Origin: Treponema sp. | GTDB taxonomy: Bacteria > Spirochaetota > Spirochaetia > Treponematales > Breznakiellaceae | Length of the DNA stretch: 58,777 bases | Direction: 5' to 3' | Assembly (NCBI GenBank): GCA_009784975.1 | Contig: WQXG01000008.1 | Coordinates: 1-58,777, forward strand | In this document: positions 16,583 to 26,325 of the stretch, one piece after another | Layout: each line of letters opens with the position of its first letter | How positions within the stretch are numbered: the stretch's first letter is position 1 | Notes under the pieces: model-generated | What the model was told of the DNA's origin: nothing | Database searches by the model: none | Seen by the model: the letters and a program-made list of their open reading frames with translations, nothing else | Translations under genes and position numbers: made by a program

Positions 16583-17569
16583 TTACGCTCCCAGAGCGGA
16601 TAACGCTCTTTTTGCTTTTATAATTGCACTGTCATCTTCGCTGCCGCCAATGGATAAAATTTTCTTGTAGAAAGCAATCGCCTGATCCTGCCTGTCAAGT
16701 TTCTCATTGCATTGGCCCATGATAAATATTGTTTCTTTTAATTCAGGATGTTTTGGTTGCTTGGTCAGCATATTGGTATAATATTTTATACAATCATCAT
16801 ATTTATTTAAAAGGAACATACAGCGTCCAATTTCAAAAACGCTTTTGGATGTCCATTCAGGATCAGCGTTGGAGTCAACTATGGATTTGAATGCAATAAA
16901 CGCTTCCTGATATTTCCCCTGGGAAACAAAACTTGATGCATCATAAAATGTTTTTGCGGCTTTTCCAAGATCGTCTCTTGCAATGTCTGCGGGAGAAGAT
17001 GTCATGGAAACGCCGGGTCCCTTTCCGTCTCCGAAACGGGCAAGTGAATTTTCCGAAATTTCCAGGTTTTTGGTAGCCTGAATGGCATTTCTGCCGGAAG
17101 GATAAAATGTCAGATAACGGCTGAATACATGTTTTGCCTGGGAAAAACGTTTGTTCTTAAGATAATATTCCCCAATATTAAAAAGTCCGTCGGCAGGTTC
17201 CTGTTCTTCCTTTGCCATAACTTTGGAAACCTGTTTATGAACGCGCCGCATTTGATTGGAAAAAACTTTAAGCATCTTCATTATTATTCTTGAATTTGCC
17301 ATTGCGACAGCTTCAAATTCAGGCACAGTAAAAACCATAACTGTAGTATCAGACAGGGCAACGGCATTTTCTTCTCTTGGGTAACGTCCAAGCGCGGATT
17401 TAACTCCAAAGAATTCTCCCGGCTGCACAGGATCCCTTACATCCGCTCCGGATTCAATATCCTGATAAACCAGGCTTATTTTTCCGGTTTGCAGAATAAA
17501 AATTTTCTCTGCCGGATCGCCCTGAAAATAAATTAAAGAACCTGAACGGTATTGTGCTGGTTTTGGCAT
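16583..17569 (-). CDS. cNMP-binding domain plus TPR protein
   Basis: A 328-residue protein without signal peptide. Residues 1-120 form a cyclic nucleotide-binding domain (GDPAEKIFILQTGKISLVY, PGEFFGVKSALG) but the usual phosphate-binding R-S-A-T core reads YPREENAVALS, so ligand binding may be altered. From about 130 to 320 there are tetratricopeptide repeats (FNIGEYYLKNKRFSQAKHVF, FEIGRCMFLLNKYDDCIKYY, QCNEKLDRQDQAIAFYKKIL). A cNMP-TPR pairing without a DNA-binding domain suggests a signalling scaffold working with the Crp-type regulator encoded one base downstream. Similar paired genes occur in treponemes. Confidence 0.82.
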   Translation of the reverse strand: MPKPAQYRSGSLIYFQGDPAEKIFILQTGKISLVYQDIESGADVRDPVQPGEFFGVKSALGRYPREENAVALSDTTVMVFTVPEFEAVAMANSRIIMKMLKVFSNQMRRVHKQVSKVMAKEEQEPADGLFNIGEYYLKNKRFSQAKHVFSRYLTFYPSGRNAIQATKNLEISENSLARFGDGKGPGVSMTSSPADIARDDLGKAAKTFYDASSFVSQGKYQEAFIAFKSIVDSNADPEWTSKSVFEIGRCMFLLNKYDDCIKYYTNMLTKQPKHPELKETIFIMGQCNEKLDRQDQAIAFYKKILSIGGSEDDSAIIKAKRALSALGA

Positions 17570-17571
17570 TA

Positions 17572-18816
17572 TTATTCTTCCTCTAAAGGTTCAAACGGAA
17601 GATAATCGAGCTCCTTTTTAAAGCCTATTTTCTCCCTGATTTTTTTATAAAGACCTGCAGGGTCCCCTTTAACAAACATTGGTTTATTGCCTGCTTTTAT
17701 CTGCGTATATCCATCCGGAAGTTTTCCCTGATATATGTCAAGGAAGCGCATCTCTCCGTAAATGGGAGATCCGGATAAAACAAGCAGTTCAATATCTTTC
17801 ATTTCCGCATTTACAAGATTTTCATACGGACAATCATCTTTTGCTTTTAAAACAAGAATGTCGCCGGACATTCCTTCTTCCAAAGCGCCGATTTTATCCT
17901 GCATCCAGAATGCTTTGGCTGAATTTATAGTTACCATCTCGAAGATTTTTTGCGCGGGAAGATCTTCTCCGTAGAGTTTTTGATACAGTTCCCTGTCAAA
18001 TTTCATTTCTGCAAGAAGATTGGCAGAACCTGTCGCAGATGAGTCTGTTCCGATTGTTAAGTTTATTCCGGCTTTAAGCATCTTGCGTACTTTAGCTGTT
18101 ACATTAAACATAAACATATTGGAAAAACCGCACCATGAAACACTGGCGCCCGCTTTTGCAATTTTGATAATATCTTCATCGCTTAAGGCAATGCAGTGAA
18201 TAAAAAGGCAATGTTTGTCCAGCATTTTTTTATCTTCCAGCATCTGGACGCTGTTCATTGCTTCATTCTCAAAACCTTCGGAAAGATGGGTAATAAATGG
18301 CCATGAATTTTTTACGGCTCTTTCATGTTCAATTTCTATGCCGTCCCCCCATTTTAAATCGTAGGAGACACATTCATGCGCAAGAGCGTAATTCTGAATT
18401 GCCCTGACAGGTAAAGTGGGGATTATTTCGCAGTTCAGATGATGAGGAAAATGATCATTCACTGTTGTTACGCCGGAAAACAGGCATTTGTAGCCGGAAA
18501 GAGCATAAAGATCTTCTCTGCATAATTTAGATCTTTCTTCGAATGTTTTTGAAGCTTTCAGATCTTTATCCCATGGCAGCCATGTCAGGTAAAAAGTACC
18601 TTTTTTGGGCCCTACAGGCGGACGATAATTCCCCTGCAAATGATCATGGGTATTGATAAGAGAAGGATAAACAAATGATTTTTCCTTCAGATTGACTTTT
18701 ACTTTAGCACTCCCGCCCGGAGAAACAATCGTTTCCCCTTTTACTCCCAAATCACCGGTATGTACTTTTTTGCCGGGGGAAACAATAACCCCGTTTTCCA
18801 AGACATACTCAAACAC
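17572..18816 (-). CDS. Amidohydrolase-superfamily metal-dependent deaminase/hydrolase
   Basis: A 414-residue enzyme of the ATZ/TRZ, guanine- and S-adenosylhomocysteine-deaminase branch. Metal ligands are seen at H57/H59 (INTHDHLQG), a His in FITHLSEGFE, a His in LFIHCIALSDED and the Asp in IGTDSSATGS; the C-terminal GALEEGMSGDILVLKA is the family's closing beta-sandwich signature. The real substrate cannot be told from sequence. It starts a four-gene operon with two cyclic-nucleotide-binding proteins and a phosphoesterase, an unusual setting for a deaminase, and purine or cyclic-nucleotide turnover is a possible link. Confidence 0.82.
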   Translation of the reverse strand: MFEYVLENGVIVSPGKKVHTGDLGVKGETIVSPGGSAKVKVNLKEKSFVYPSLINTHDHLQGNYRPPVGPKKGTFYLTWLPWDKDLKASKTFEERSKLCREDLYALSGYKCLFSGVTTVNDHFPHHLNCEIIPTLPVRAIQNYALAHECVSYDLKWGDGIEIEHERAVKNSWPFITHLSEGFENEAMNSVQMLEDKKMLDKHCLFIHCIALSDEDIIKIAKAGASVSWCGFSNMFMFNVTAKVRKMLKAGINLTIGTDSSATGSANLLAEMKFDRELYQKLYGEDLPAQKIFEMVTINSAKAFWMQDKIGALEEGMSGDILVLKAKDDCPYENLVNAEMKDIELLVLSGSPIYGEMRFLDIYQGKLPDGYTQIKAGNKPMFVKGDPAGLYKKIREKIGFKKELDYLPFEPLEEE

Positions 18817-18963
18817 TTAAAAACCGTCCTTTGATGAGAACAAATTCTCTATAATATCAGTATAATTGCAAAAGCTCCAATGATCAACGATCTTGGGCAA
18901 TCTTCCTCTTATTATCGGTAAATTTGTATATAAAACGGCAAATATTTGATACAATATTTGTTA

Positions 18964-19836
18964 ATGATCGATTTACACACCCATTCAAATGTTTCCGACG
19001 GGGAACTAACCCCTGCCATGCTGGTAAATGAAGCCGTCAGGCTGGGGCTTTCTGCCATCGCCCTTACCGATCATGATACCATTAAAGGGCTGGAAAGCGC
19101 GATTGAAGCGGCAAAACAACATGAAAATTTTCATTTTATACCCGGAATAGAGATAAATATTAACTGGAAAGGTAAAATCGGGCTTGGCCCCGGAGGGGAA
19201 TTTCATCTTCTGGGGCTGGGTATTAAAAAGCCTAGTCCTGCCTTTATTTCTGCTGTTGACGGTTTATTTCGCCGGCGGGAAGCGAGAAACCGGGAAATTC
19301 TTAACAGAATGCACGAATTCAGCATTGATGTATGTTGGGAGGATATTTTGGCTTTTTCCGGCGGTCATGCTGTGGGGCGGCCTCATTTTGCGGCGTTTTT
19401 AGTGAAGCGGAAAATCGTAAAAAACATAAATCAGGCGTTTTCACGCTATTTGGGAGTAGGTAAACCCATGTATGTGCCAAAAGAGGGGTTGATTTTTGAA
19501 GAAGCCGCCGCTCTTATACGGGAATCCGAAGGTTTTCCGGTACTGGCGCACCCAAATTCTCTTTATATTGCATGGGGACGCCTTCCCGATTTTGTTAAAA
19601 CATTAAAAGAGATGGGGCTGATGGGTCTTGAGGCATGGCACCCCACCGCTAAACACGGCTCCTGCCGCCGTCTTGAAGCATTGGGCAAATCATTGGAATT
19701 ATTTGTTACAGAAGGCAGCGATTTCCACGGCTCGCTTCGTCCTGACCGCAAACTTGGTTATTCCGGCAGAAGCAGAAAAATTAACGATGCGGTTTTGGAA
19801 GCGATACCGTGTTTATTAAAACCTGTTAGTTCCTAA
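18964..19836 (+). CDS. PHP-domain phosphoesterase (TrpH/RNase AM-like)
   Basis: A 290-residue PHP-domain protein beginning MIDLHTHSNVSDGELTP, then ALTDHDTIKG (about 32-41), IPGIEIN, and near the end EGSDFHG, which supply the His/Asp metal site. Its closest named relatives are TrpH/YciV phosphatases that act on 3',5'-nucleoside bisphosphates or short RNA 5' ends. The frame is open from TTG at 18946, but homologues begin at MIDLHTHS. There is no Shine-Dalgarno sequence; TACAAT at 18950-18955 ends eight bases before the ATG, consistent with a leaderless start, though no good -35 is seen. Confidence 0.85.
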   Translation: MIDLHTHSNVSDGELTPAMLVNEAVRLGLSAIALTDHDTIKGLESAIEAAKQHENFHFIPGIEININWKGKIGLGPGGEFHLLGLGIKKPSPAFISAVDGLFRRREARNREILNRMHEFSIDVCWEDILAFSGGHAVGRPHFAAFLVKRKIVKNINQAFSRYLGVGKPMYVPKEGLIFEEAAALIRESEGFPVLAHPNSLYIAWGRLPDFVKTLKEMGLMGLEAWHPTAKHGSCRRLEALGKSLELFVTEGSDFHGSLRPDRKLGYSGRSRKINDAVLEAIPCLLKPVSS

Positions 19837-20138
19837 AGGCACATTTTAATCCATTCAGGGTGTTTTCTTGCTTCGTCCAATAAACGCGCCATTATGGTTG
19901 TGTATCCTTCTCCAAGAGATTTCCACCATTCAATGGTTGATGTTTTAAGCCGCAGGGAAAACATTTGTTTTTTTCGTATTTCCATTGCTTTTTGCCTCAT
20001 TGCCCGCATTTCTTCGATGGAGTAATCCGGAATATCACTGTAATCTATTGGCCTGTCTTCGAGGGCTTTTAGCCGCGCTATAGATTCTTCCGAAAAATGA
20101 TAGTTATCTGTATCAATTACCCGTTGTACCATACCCAT
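19833..20138 (-). CDS. brnA: BrnA-type antitoxin
   Basis: A 101-residue BrnA-family antitoxin, the DNA-binding partner of BrnT. The region YSDIPDYSIEEMRAMRQKA is followed by SLRLKTSTIEWWKSLGEGY and TTIMARLLDEARKHPEW, the ribbon-helix-helix-like C-terminus of the family. It overlaps the brnT 3' end by 26 bases, and a GGAGG inside brnT is placed nine bases before the ATG at 20138. Its stop overlaps that of the convergent PHP gene. Confidence 0.85.
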   Translation of the reverse strand: MGMVQRVIDTDNYHFSEESIARLKALEDRPIDYSDIPDYSIEEMRAMRQKAMEIRKKQMFSLRLKTSTIEWWKSLGEGYTTIMARLLDEARKHPEWIKMCL

Positions 20139-20406
20139 AAAAGTATTCCTCCATATTTTTGTTGTTTGCTTTTCTGGCTGAAATTAACCGGATTTTGTCG
20201 TTTCTTTCTGTAAAACTTACTTTAAGAATTTGAAATCCGGCTAAACCGATTGTTATCCATCGTTTTTCGGTAAAACTATGGATACTGTCATACATTTCGA
20301 AGCGCAGCGGGTCTATAAAAACCGCTGTTGCTTCTTCAAAGGAAACGCCGTGTTTTTTTATATTTTCAGCGTTTTTTCTTTCATCCCATTCAAACTTTAA
20401 TTTCAT
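20113..20406 (-). CDS. brnT: BrnT-type toxin (RelE-fold ribonuclease)
   Basis: A 97-residue BrnT toxin, a RelE-like ribonuclease that stops translation when not bound by BrnA. Family text: MKLKFEWDERKNAENIKKHG, VSFEEATAVFIDP, DSIHSFTEKRWITIG, and FTERNDKIRLISARKA. The frame extends to an ATG at 20433, but the AGGAGAG (complement of 20413-20419) is correctly placed for the ATG at 20406. The toxin-first order is normal for brnTA. The promoter region carries the palindrome at 20429-20448. Confidence 0.9.
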   Translation of the reverse strand: MKLKFEWDERKNAENIKKHGVSFEEATAVFIDPLRFEMYDSIHSFTEKRWITIGLAGFQILKVSFTERNDKIRLISARKANNKNMEEYFYGYGTTGN

Positions 20407-20428
20407 TATAACTCTCCTCTTAATTTTT

Positions 20429-20448
20429 GTCAATACATACGTATTGAC
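20429..20448. promoter_or_regulatory. Candidate BrnA operator palindrome
   Basis: GTCAATAC-atac-GTATTGAC is a perfect 8 bp inverted repeat with a four-base spacer, 23-42 bases upstream of the brnT start and 10 bases beyond the end of comM. BrnTA systems repress their own promoter through BrnA, so this is the likely operator. Confidence 0.65.
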
Positions 20449-20457
20449 ATTTTGTAT

Positions 20458-22050
20458 TTACATCGATGAAATTGACATTATGTCCCACGGATCTTCTCCC
20501 AGCCGCCGGTGGTGAACCGCTTCCAAGATGTGCTCGGTTTCTATTACTTCCTTGTTTTCCAGATCCGCTATGGTTCGGGCTACCCGTAAAATCCCGTGGT
20601 AGGCTCTGCCGGAAAGTCCCAGTTTTGAGACGGCTGCGTGAAATGCGTTTTCTGCCTTTTCGCTCATCGGGCACAGGATGGCAGTTTTGCCCGCCGGAAG
20701 CAGGGCATTGCGGCGGATGCCTGTTCCTTTAAAACGATGCCGCTGGATTTCAACTGCCGCTTTTACACGGCGGGCAATTACCTCGCTTTTTTCCGTATCC
20801 GGCGGGTTGCGCCTGCTAATTTCATCAATTTTTGGCGGAATGATACCAACCCTGATTTCTACACGATCAAGCAGCGCGCCGCCGAATTTCCGCCAGTAGC
20901 GGCTGATTTCATCGGATGAACAGAAACACATATTGGTTTGCATTCCAAGCCGTCCGCAGGGGCAGGCGTTTGCTGTCATTAATATTTGAAATTCCGCGGG
21001 AAGACGAACCGGTCCCTCTGCCCTGACAATACTTATAACTCTGTCTTCAAGCGGCTCACGAAGCGCTTGCAGAACATTGATTCTGAACTCCGGCGCTTCA
21101 TCCAGAAAAAGCACACCATAGTGAGCAAGGCTGATTTCTCCGGGACGGGGGATTCTGCCGCCGCCAAGTATGCCCTCTGCGCTGGCGCAATGGTGCGGGG
21201 CGCGGAATGGAGCGCTGGTAATAAGGCGGTCGAGAAATTGATTGTCATTTCTTGGACCTGCCAGACTGTAAAGGCGCGTTACTTCGACTGCTTCTTCCGC
21301 TGTAAGCGGCGCCATTATCGAGGGAAGCCGTCTTGCGAGCATTGTTTTTCCCGCGCCGGGCGGTCCGAATGCAAGTACATTGTGCCCGCCTGCAGCGGCT
21401 ATCTCGAGAGCGCGTTTGTAAATTGCCTGACCGCGTACATCAGCAAAATCGCCTTCTGTTTCCTGCCCTAGGGTGTCCCCCTTGGTATTTTGGGATATTG
21501 ATACAAACGAAGCCGGAAGAGCGCCTTTTTCTTCCCTGATAAACAGCGTATGTACCGCTCCCTGCAAATTTTCCACCGCGGTAAACCGGCAGTCTTTGTG
21601 ACCCCCCATGGAAGCCAGAATTGCCGCTTCTCCGGCGTTTTCCGCAGGTACGATGAACTCTGTAATTCCTTCGGCAAGCCCGGCTGCAATTGCAGCCAGT
21701 ACGCCGCGTACGGGGCGTATTTTGCCGGAAAGCTCGAGCTCCCCCATAACAAGCAGGTTTCCGGAAATCGGCACAATATTTGCGGCAGCCATAACCGAAA
21801 GCGCTATCGGCAAATCAAGAGCCGCGCCGTCTTTTTTTAATCCTGCAGGTGCAAGATTGATTAATATCCTGTCCAGCGGGAAATTAAACCCGGAATTCCT
21901 GAAAGCAGCGCGTACCCTGTCACGCGCCTCCCTGACCGCTCCTTCTGCAAGCCCGGAGATATCAACGCCTGGAATTCCCCTTCGTATATCCGTCTCAACC
22001 CGGATAATGATTCCGCCAGCCCCATAGGGCATATAAGCCATTACACTCAT
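20458..22050 (-). CDS. comM: ComM/YifB-family Mg-chelatase-like AAA+ ATPase
   Basis: A 530-residue ComM protein, a hexameric helicase that extends heteroduplex DNA during natural transformation in bacteria where it has been studied. The N-terminal LonC-like domain has GIPGVDISGLAEGAVREARD, RVRAAFRNSGF and INLAPAGLKKDG; the ATPase has Walker A GPPGAGKT (229-236), Walker B YGVLFLDEAPEF, and the family's Cys cluster NACPCG...C.C. The C-terminal region has GLSGRAYHGILRVARTIADL. The start at 22050 has GGAG upstream. No other competence gene is near. Confidence 0.92.
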   Translation of the reverse strand: MSVMAYMPYGAGGIIIRVETDIRRGIPGVDISGLAEGAVREARDRVRAAFRNSGFNFPLDRILINLAPAGLKKDGAALDLPIALSVMAAANIVPISGNLLVMGELELSGKIRPVRGVLAAIAAGLAEGITEFIVPAENAGEAAILASMGGHKDCRFTAVENLQGAVHTLFIREEKGALPASFVSISQNTKGDTLGQETEGDFADVRGQAIYKRALEIAAAGGHNVLAFGPPGAGKTMLARRLPSIMAPLTAEEAVEVTRLYSLAGPRNDNQFLDRLITSAPFRAPHHCASAEGILGGGRIPRPGEISLAHYGVLFLDEAPEFRINVLQALREPLEDRVISIVRAEGPVRLPAEFQILMTANACPCGRLGMQTNMCFCSSDEISRYWRKFGGALLDRVEIRVGIIPPKIDEISRRNPPDTEKSEVIARRVKAAVEIQRHRFKGTGIRRNALLPAGKTAILCPMSEKAENAFHAAVSKLGLSGRAYHGILRVARTIADLENKEVIETEHILEAVHHRRLGEDPWDIMSISSM

Positions 22051-22071
22051 ACCACACTCCTGTGATTTAAT

Positions 22072-22111
22072 AGCTATATATGGCGCACAGATGCGTGGTG
22101 CTTGACCGAAA
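22072..22111. repeat. 40 bp dispersed repeat, copy 2
   Basis: Matches 417-456 at 39 of 40 bases. It lies in the 152-base region between the divergent comM and aminotransferase genes, 22 bases from the comM start, and so could be part of either promoter region. The rest of the gap is A/T-rich with two nearly repeated 'gctacctttttt' stretches. Confidence 0.8.
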
Positions 22112-22202
22112 CGAGAAAAAAGTTGAAAAAAAGTTAAAATTTGGTTGCTGCTACCTTTTTTGGCTACCTTTTTTTGCTGAAATGTGTTAGATTTACCCGG
22201 TA

Positions 22203-23348
22203 ATGTGGCGTGTGCAGTTAAATAAGATAAATTACGATGAAAGGGAGTACCAGGCTGTTAAAGAGGTGCTCGATTCCGGCTGGATAAGTATCAGCGAAAA
22301 AACCCACAGCTTTGAAGCCGCTTTTTCTGATTTTTTGGGACATGATTCAGGGGGCAGCTCCAAGTGCCTTGCAGTGTCAAACGGTACTGCGGCTTTGCAT
22401 ATTGCGCTTTTGGCATGCGGTATCGGTAGAGGCGATGAGGTTATCACCCCGGCGCTGACTTTTATTGCAGATCAAAATGTAACAAGTCTTGTTGGCGCGG
22501 AGAATGTACTTGCGGATATTACCTCAATGGAAGACTGGTCGGTTGACCCGGATGATATTGAAGCGCGGATTACCCCAAAAACAAAAGCGGTTATGATTGT
22601 TCATTATGCGGGGTTTGCCTGTGACATGGAGCGCATAACAGCGCTTTGCAAAAAACACAAGCTTCTTCTTATCGAAGACTGCGCGCATTCTCCGGGCGCC
22701 TGTTATAAAAATCAGCCGCTTGGCACTTTCGGCGATGTATCTGCTTTTAGTTTTTTTGCGAATAAAAATATAGCAACGGGCGAGGGCGGCATGGTTGTTA
22801 CGCGCAACCCTGAATTGTATGAAAAAATGAGGCTTCTGCGTTCCCACGGAATGTCGGTTCTTTCTTTTGACCGCTACAAGGGCAGAGCAGTATCCTACGA
22901 TGTTGAGATCCCCGGTTTAAATTACCGGATTCACGAAATAAGTTCCGCCCTTGGGCTTGTTCAGCTGCAAAAACTAAATGAAGCCAACGAAAAACGCAAA
23001 AAACTTACAGAACATTATTACAAGCGTCTTGATGATGTTTCGTCTGTCTCAATCCCCTACAGGTTTTGGGCAAGAGGAAAACCCAATTATCATATAATGC
23101 CGGTTTTGCTTTCAGGTTCGGCAGACAGAGCCGCGGTAATTGAATCAATGAAGCAGGACGGGATTCAGACAAGTATCCATTATCCTGCGATTAAAAATTT
23201 CAGCGCATACAAAGGTAAAGTTAACCCCGCTCCAAAAGCAGAATATGTCAGCGAGCACGAGCTAACCCTGCCGTTATATCCGGGTATGACATTTGAAGAT
23301 GTTGATCTTGTCTGCGATGCGCTTATTAAAAGTTTACAGTCCCAGTAA
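22203..23348 (+). CDS. DegT/DnrJ/EryC1/StrS-family sugar aminotransferase
   Basis: A 381-residue PLP enzyme that probably transaminates a nucleotide-linked keto-sugar for surface polysaccharide or glycoprotein glycan synthesis. Family marks: [17 protein letters not shown] (57-73), [23 protein letters not shown] with Asp159, and [16 protein letters not shown] with the Schiff-base Lys188, then [14 protein letters not shown]. No sugar nucleotide genes are adjacent, so the pathway is unknown, although the DUF115 glycosyltransferase at 44.4 kb could be a user. No clear ribosome site; TAGATT at 22188-22193 ends nine bases before the ATG. The 3' end overlaps xylA by 15 bases in convergent orientation. 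Confidence 0.9.
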   Translation: MWRVQLNKINYDEREYQAVKEVLDSGWISISEKTHSFEAAFSDFLGHDSGGSSKCLAVSNGTAALHIALLACGIGRGDEVITPALTFIADQNVTSLVGAENVLADITSMEDWSVDPDDIEARITPKTKAVMIVHYAGFACDMERITALCKKHKLLLIEDCAHSPGACYKNQPLGTFGDVSAFSFFANKNIATGEGGMVVTRNPELYEKMRLLRSHGMSVLSFDRYKGRAVSYDVEIPGLNYRIHEISSALGLVQLQKLNEANEKRKKLTEHYYKRLDDVSSVSIPYRFWARGKPNYHIMPVLLSGSADRAAVIESMKQDGIQTSIHYPAIKNFSAYKGKVNPAPKAEYVSEHELTLPLYPGMTFEDVDLVCDALIKSLQSQ

Positions 23349-24677
23349 ATATCCGTTCAGCACATTCTCAAGGTATTCCTGTTTGCCGCTTGTAAGCCCT
23401 GTTTTGCCGTAACCCGCGTCTGCTCCTATTTTTGCAAGCTGTTCCAGCGTAAGTTCTCCTTTGGAGAATTTCGCGCCGTCGCCGCTTTCAAATGACGCAT
23501 AACGATCTTTTACAAAACCGGGGATTACGCCGTCATCTATGATGCGCTGCGCAATCTGTAAACCAACCGCGAATGCATCCATGCCGCCTATGTGGGCGAT
23601 AAAAAGGTCTGCCGGGTCAATGGAGTTGCGGCGAATCTTCGAGTCAAAGTTAAGGCCGCCCTCTTTAAAGCCGCCTATTTTAAGGATGGTATACATTGCC
23701 ATTGCGGTTTCATAGTAGCTCATGGGAAACTGATCTGTGTCCCAGCCGTTCATGTTATCGCCGCGGTTTGCGTCTACAGAGCCGAAGAAACCGGCTGCCG
23801 CTGCTGTTTCCAGCTCGTGAACAAAGTCATGACCTGCAAGTTCTGCGTGGTTTGCTTCGATATTCATGCGGAAATCTTTATCAAGGCCGTACTGGCGCAA
23901 AAAGCCTATAACTGTTTCTGTATCAAAATCATACTGATGTTTAGTCGGTTCCATTGGTTTGGGTTCGATATAAAATACGCCTTTAAATCCCTGTTTGCGC
24001 GCGTAATCTCTTGCCATTGTTAAAAAACGGGCAAGGTTATCTTTTTCTTTTTTTAAGTTGGTATTTAAAAGACTCATATAGCCTTCGCGTCCGCCCCAGA
24101 AAGTGTACCCCTCTCCTCCAAGTTCAATGGTCGCGTCAATTGCGGCTTTTACCTGGGTTGCGGCAAGAGCTACAACTCCGAATTCAGGATTGGTGGCAGC
24201 GCCGTTCATAAAACGCGGGTTGCTGAAAACATTCGCGGTTCCCCAAAGAAGTTTAACTCCGGTTTCTGCCTGAAGTTTTTTTGCCTTTGCAACCAATGTA
24301 AAAAGATTTTTCTCGCTCTCTGCCGGCGTTGAGCCTTCCGGAGCAATGTCCCTGTCATGAAAAGCATAATATCCTGCGCCTATCTTTGTAAAAAACTCAA
24401 AAGCGCCGTCCATTTTATTTTCTGCCGCTTCTATTGGATTATTTGCGCCCCACGGAAAAACATGGGTACCGGGACCAAACGGATCTCCTCCGTCTCCGCA
24501 GAAACTGTGCCAGTACGCGATGGCAAAACGAAGATGATCCTTCATCTTTTTTCCGCCGATAACTTTATCTGCGTCATAATACTTAAATGCAAGCGGATTC
24601 CTGCTTTGGCTGCCCTCGTATTTTATTTTTTTAATGCCGGGAAAATACTCTTTTGCTCCTGTATAAAAATCTGCCAT
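23334..24677 (-). CDS. xylA: Xylose isomerase
   Basis: A 447-residue class II xylose isomerase (D-xylose to D-xylulose, cytoplasmic, divalent-metal dependent). Signatures: [18 protein letters not shown] near residues 50-67, [40 protein letters not shown] and [19 protein letters not shown], which include the catalytic His and metal-binding Glu/Asp residues. The ribosome site GGAGG is well placed before ATG 24677. It lies 17 bases after xylB on the same strand. Confidence 0.97.
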   Translation of the reverse strand: MADFYTGAKEYFPGIKKIKYEGSQSRNPLAFKYYDADKVIGGKKMKDHLRFAIAYWHSFCGDGGDPFGPGTHVFPWGANNPIEAAENKMDGAFEFFTKIGAGYYAFHDRDIAPEGSTPAESEKNLFTLVAKAKKLQAETGVKLLWGTANVFSNPRFMNGAATNPEFGVVALAATQVKAAIDATIELGGEGYTFWGGREGYMSLLNTNLKKEKDNLARFLTMARDYARKQGFKGVFYIEPKPMEPTKHQYDFDTETVIGFLRQYGLDKDFRMNIEANHAELAGHDFVHELETAAAAGFFGSVDANRGDNMNGWDTDQFPMSYYETAMAMYTILKIGGFKEGGLNFDSKIRRNSIDPADLFIAHIGGMDAFAVGLQIAQRIIDDGVIPGFVKDRYASFESGDGAKFSKGELTLEQLAKIGADAGYGKTGLTSGKQEYLENVLNGYLLGL

Positions 24678-24694
24678 ATAACCTCCGAAATATT

Positions 24695-26176
24695 TTATTT
24701 GTATAGCGGGCTTAAAGCCTCTAAATACTTTGAATAGACCGCATAAGCGCTGTTATACAGGCTTACGCTTTTGCTCTCCGGTTTAATTGCCGCGCCCAAT
24801 GCGACATGTTCATCTGTCAGGACTTCTATCAGGCTTTTTTTGCCTTCATGTGTCTGAAGACACCACAATGCCTGAATAGCGGCTCCCATTGCCGCAGCTT
24901 CCGTGCCGGTTGGAATGCGCACAGGCAGGTTCATCACGTTAGCCGCAATTTTTTGCCAGAGCTGGCTCTTTGAACCGCCGCCTGTAAGGCGAATCTCTTT
25001 TGGTTTAAAACCAAGTGAAATAAAACCGTTAAGGCCGATTCTCATTCCAAAAATCGCAGATTCAAGGGCAGCGCGGGAAAGATTTTCTTTTTTAAAGTTC
25101 GCGGCAGTTATTCCGTTGATGCTCGCTCTTCCGTTGGGCAGGTTGGGTGTTCTTTCTCCGTTGAAGAAGGGCAGTATCACGATACCGTCGGCGCCAATGG
25201 GCGCTTTAGCGGCTTCTGTATTAAAAGCGTTAATATCGAGTCCTAAAAGCCGGCGGATTTCTTCGCTTGCCACAGTGCAGTTCATGGTGCAAAGAAGAGG
25301 CAGCCAGCCTCCCGAAGACGAACAGAAAGCGGCAAGATTTCCGGTTGGGTCAATAACAGGCGTTTTTGAATAACCAAAAAGCGTTCCGGATGTGCCAAGG
25401 CTCATTGTTAAAAATCCGTCCCGGACAGCGCCTGTTCCTATTGCTCCCATCATGTTATCCCCGCCGCCCGATGAAACAATTACCCCTTCGTTAAGCCCGT
25501 AAAGTTCAGCGGCAGCTTTGCTTACCTTTCCTGCAATTTTCTCGGAAGAAACAAGAGGCGGCAGATAACTTTCTATGGACGGAGAAATGAGTTTGCAGAC
25601 TTCGGATGACCATTTGCGTTCCTTTACATCAAAGAGAGCCGTGCCTGACGCATCGCCGTATTCCGCCTGGTATTCGCCGGTCAGCAAAAAATTGATGTAA
25701 TTGTGGGGTAAAAGGATATGTTTTAAAGCCGCAAATGCCTTTGGTTTGTGTTTTTTAAGCCACAGAACCTTTGGAGCGGTATAACCCGGCCGCATTGGAA
25801 GCCCTGTTTTTTCTATTAGTTTTTTCTCGCCGCCAAAAGCTTTGGTTAGCTCGCTGCATTGAACGGCAGTTGATGTGTCGCACCAAAGTTTTATATTGTA
25901 AACGGGTTTTCCCTTGTCATCCAGCGGTACAAAGCCGTGCTGCTGGCCTGAAACGCCGACGGCAAGGATACTGTTTTTTACCTTTTTGTCGATTTTGGCA
26001 AAGCAGGTCTTTATTGCCGCGTCATACCACTCGGTTTTTTGTTCCCGTGTGCCGTCATTATCCGCAATAATATCCAATGGAGCCTGAGATTGGGCTATTA
26101 TCGACTTTTTTTCATAGTCGTAAACTATCAATTTACAACTTTGGGTTCCCAGATCGATTCCGCAGATTGTTCGCAT
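24695..26176 (-). CDS. xylB: Xylulokinase
   Basis: A 493-residue FGGY-family kinase that phosphorylates D-xylulose, starting [20 protein letters not shown]. Further marks are [28 protein letters not shown]-like text ([14 protein letters not shown]) and the C-terminal [30 protein letters not shown]. An ATG nine bases further upstream (26185) is possible, but homologues start at the ATG at 26176 and no Shine-Dalgarno sequence favours either. The promoter at 26184-26212 has the leaderless layout. With xylA it forms the xylose-entry operon; a xylose transporter or XylR is not in the window. Confidence 0.95.
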   Translation of the reverse strand: MRTICGIDLGTQSCKLIVYDYEKKSIIAQSQAPLDIIADNDGTREQKTEWYDAAIKTCFAKIDKKVKNSILAVGVSGQQHGFVPLDDKGKPVYNIKLWCDTSTAVQCSELTKAFGGEKKLIEKTGLPMRPGYTAPKVLWLKKHKPKAFAALKHILLPHNYINFLLTGEYQAEYGDASGTALFDVKERKWSSEVCKLISPSIESYLPPLVSSEKIAGKVSKAAAELYGLNEGVIVSSGGGDNMMGAIGTGAVRDGFLTMSLGTSGTLFGYSKTPVIDPTGNLAAFCSSSGGWLPLLCTMNCTVASEEIRRLLGLDINAFNTEAAKAPIGADGIVILPFFNGERTPNLPNGRASINGITAANFKKENLSRAALESAIFGMRIGLNGFISLGFKPKEIRLTGGGSKSQLWQKIAANVMNLPVRIPTGTEAAAMGAAIQALWCLQTHEGKKSLIEVLTDEHVALGAAIKPESKSVSLYNSAYAVYSKYLEALSPLYK

Positions 26177-26183
26177 AGGCAAC

Positions 26184-26212
26184 ATTGTATTATATGAAAC
26201 GCCAATTGTCTA
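26184..26212 (-). promoter_or_regulatory. Candidate leaderless promoter of xylBA
   Basis: On the minus strand TAGACA (complement of 26207-26212), 17 bases, TACAAT (complement of 26184-26189), seven bases, then ATG at 26176. There is no Shine-Dalgarno sequence. A TATAAT also overlaps just upstream of the TACAAT box but has no matching -35. Confidence 0.55.
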
Positions 26213-26325
26213 TGTTTTTGATGCCGGGGGCAGTAATTTTTCAAAAAAACGTAAAAAATAATGGCAAATTAGCCAAATCCGTAGTATACTTAAAAGGTTG
26301 TATTTGTTTTTCTGAAGGAGAATCA

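Noticed and set aside
20638-21840. Several plus-strand reading frames opposite comM
   Set aside because: They are shadows of the minus-strand coding sequence, without ribosome sites or recognisable domains.
26185-26325. N-terminal extension of the trehalase-like protein
   Set aside because: It overlaps the xylB start region; a GTG with a strong AAGGAG at 26326 explains the protein better.
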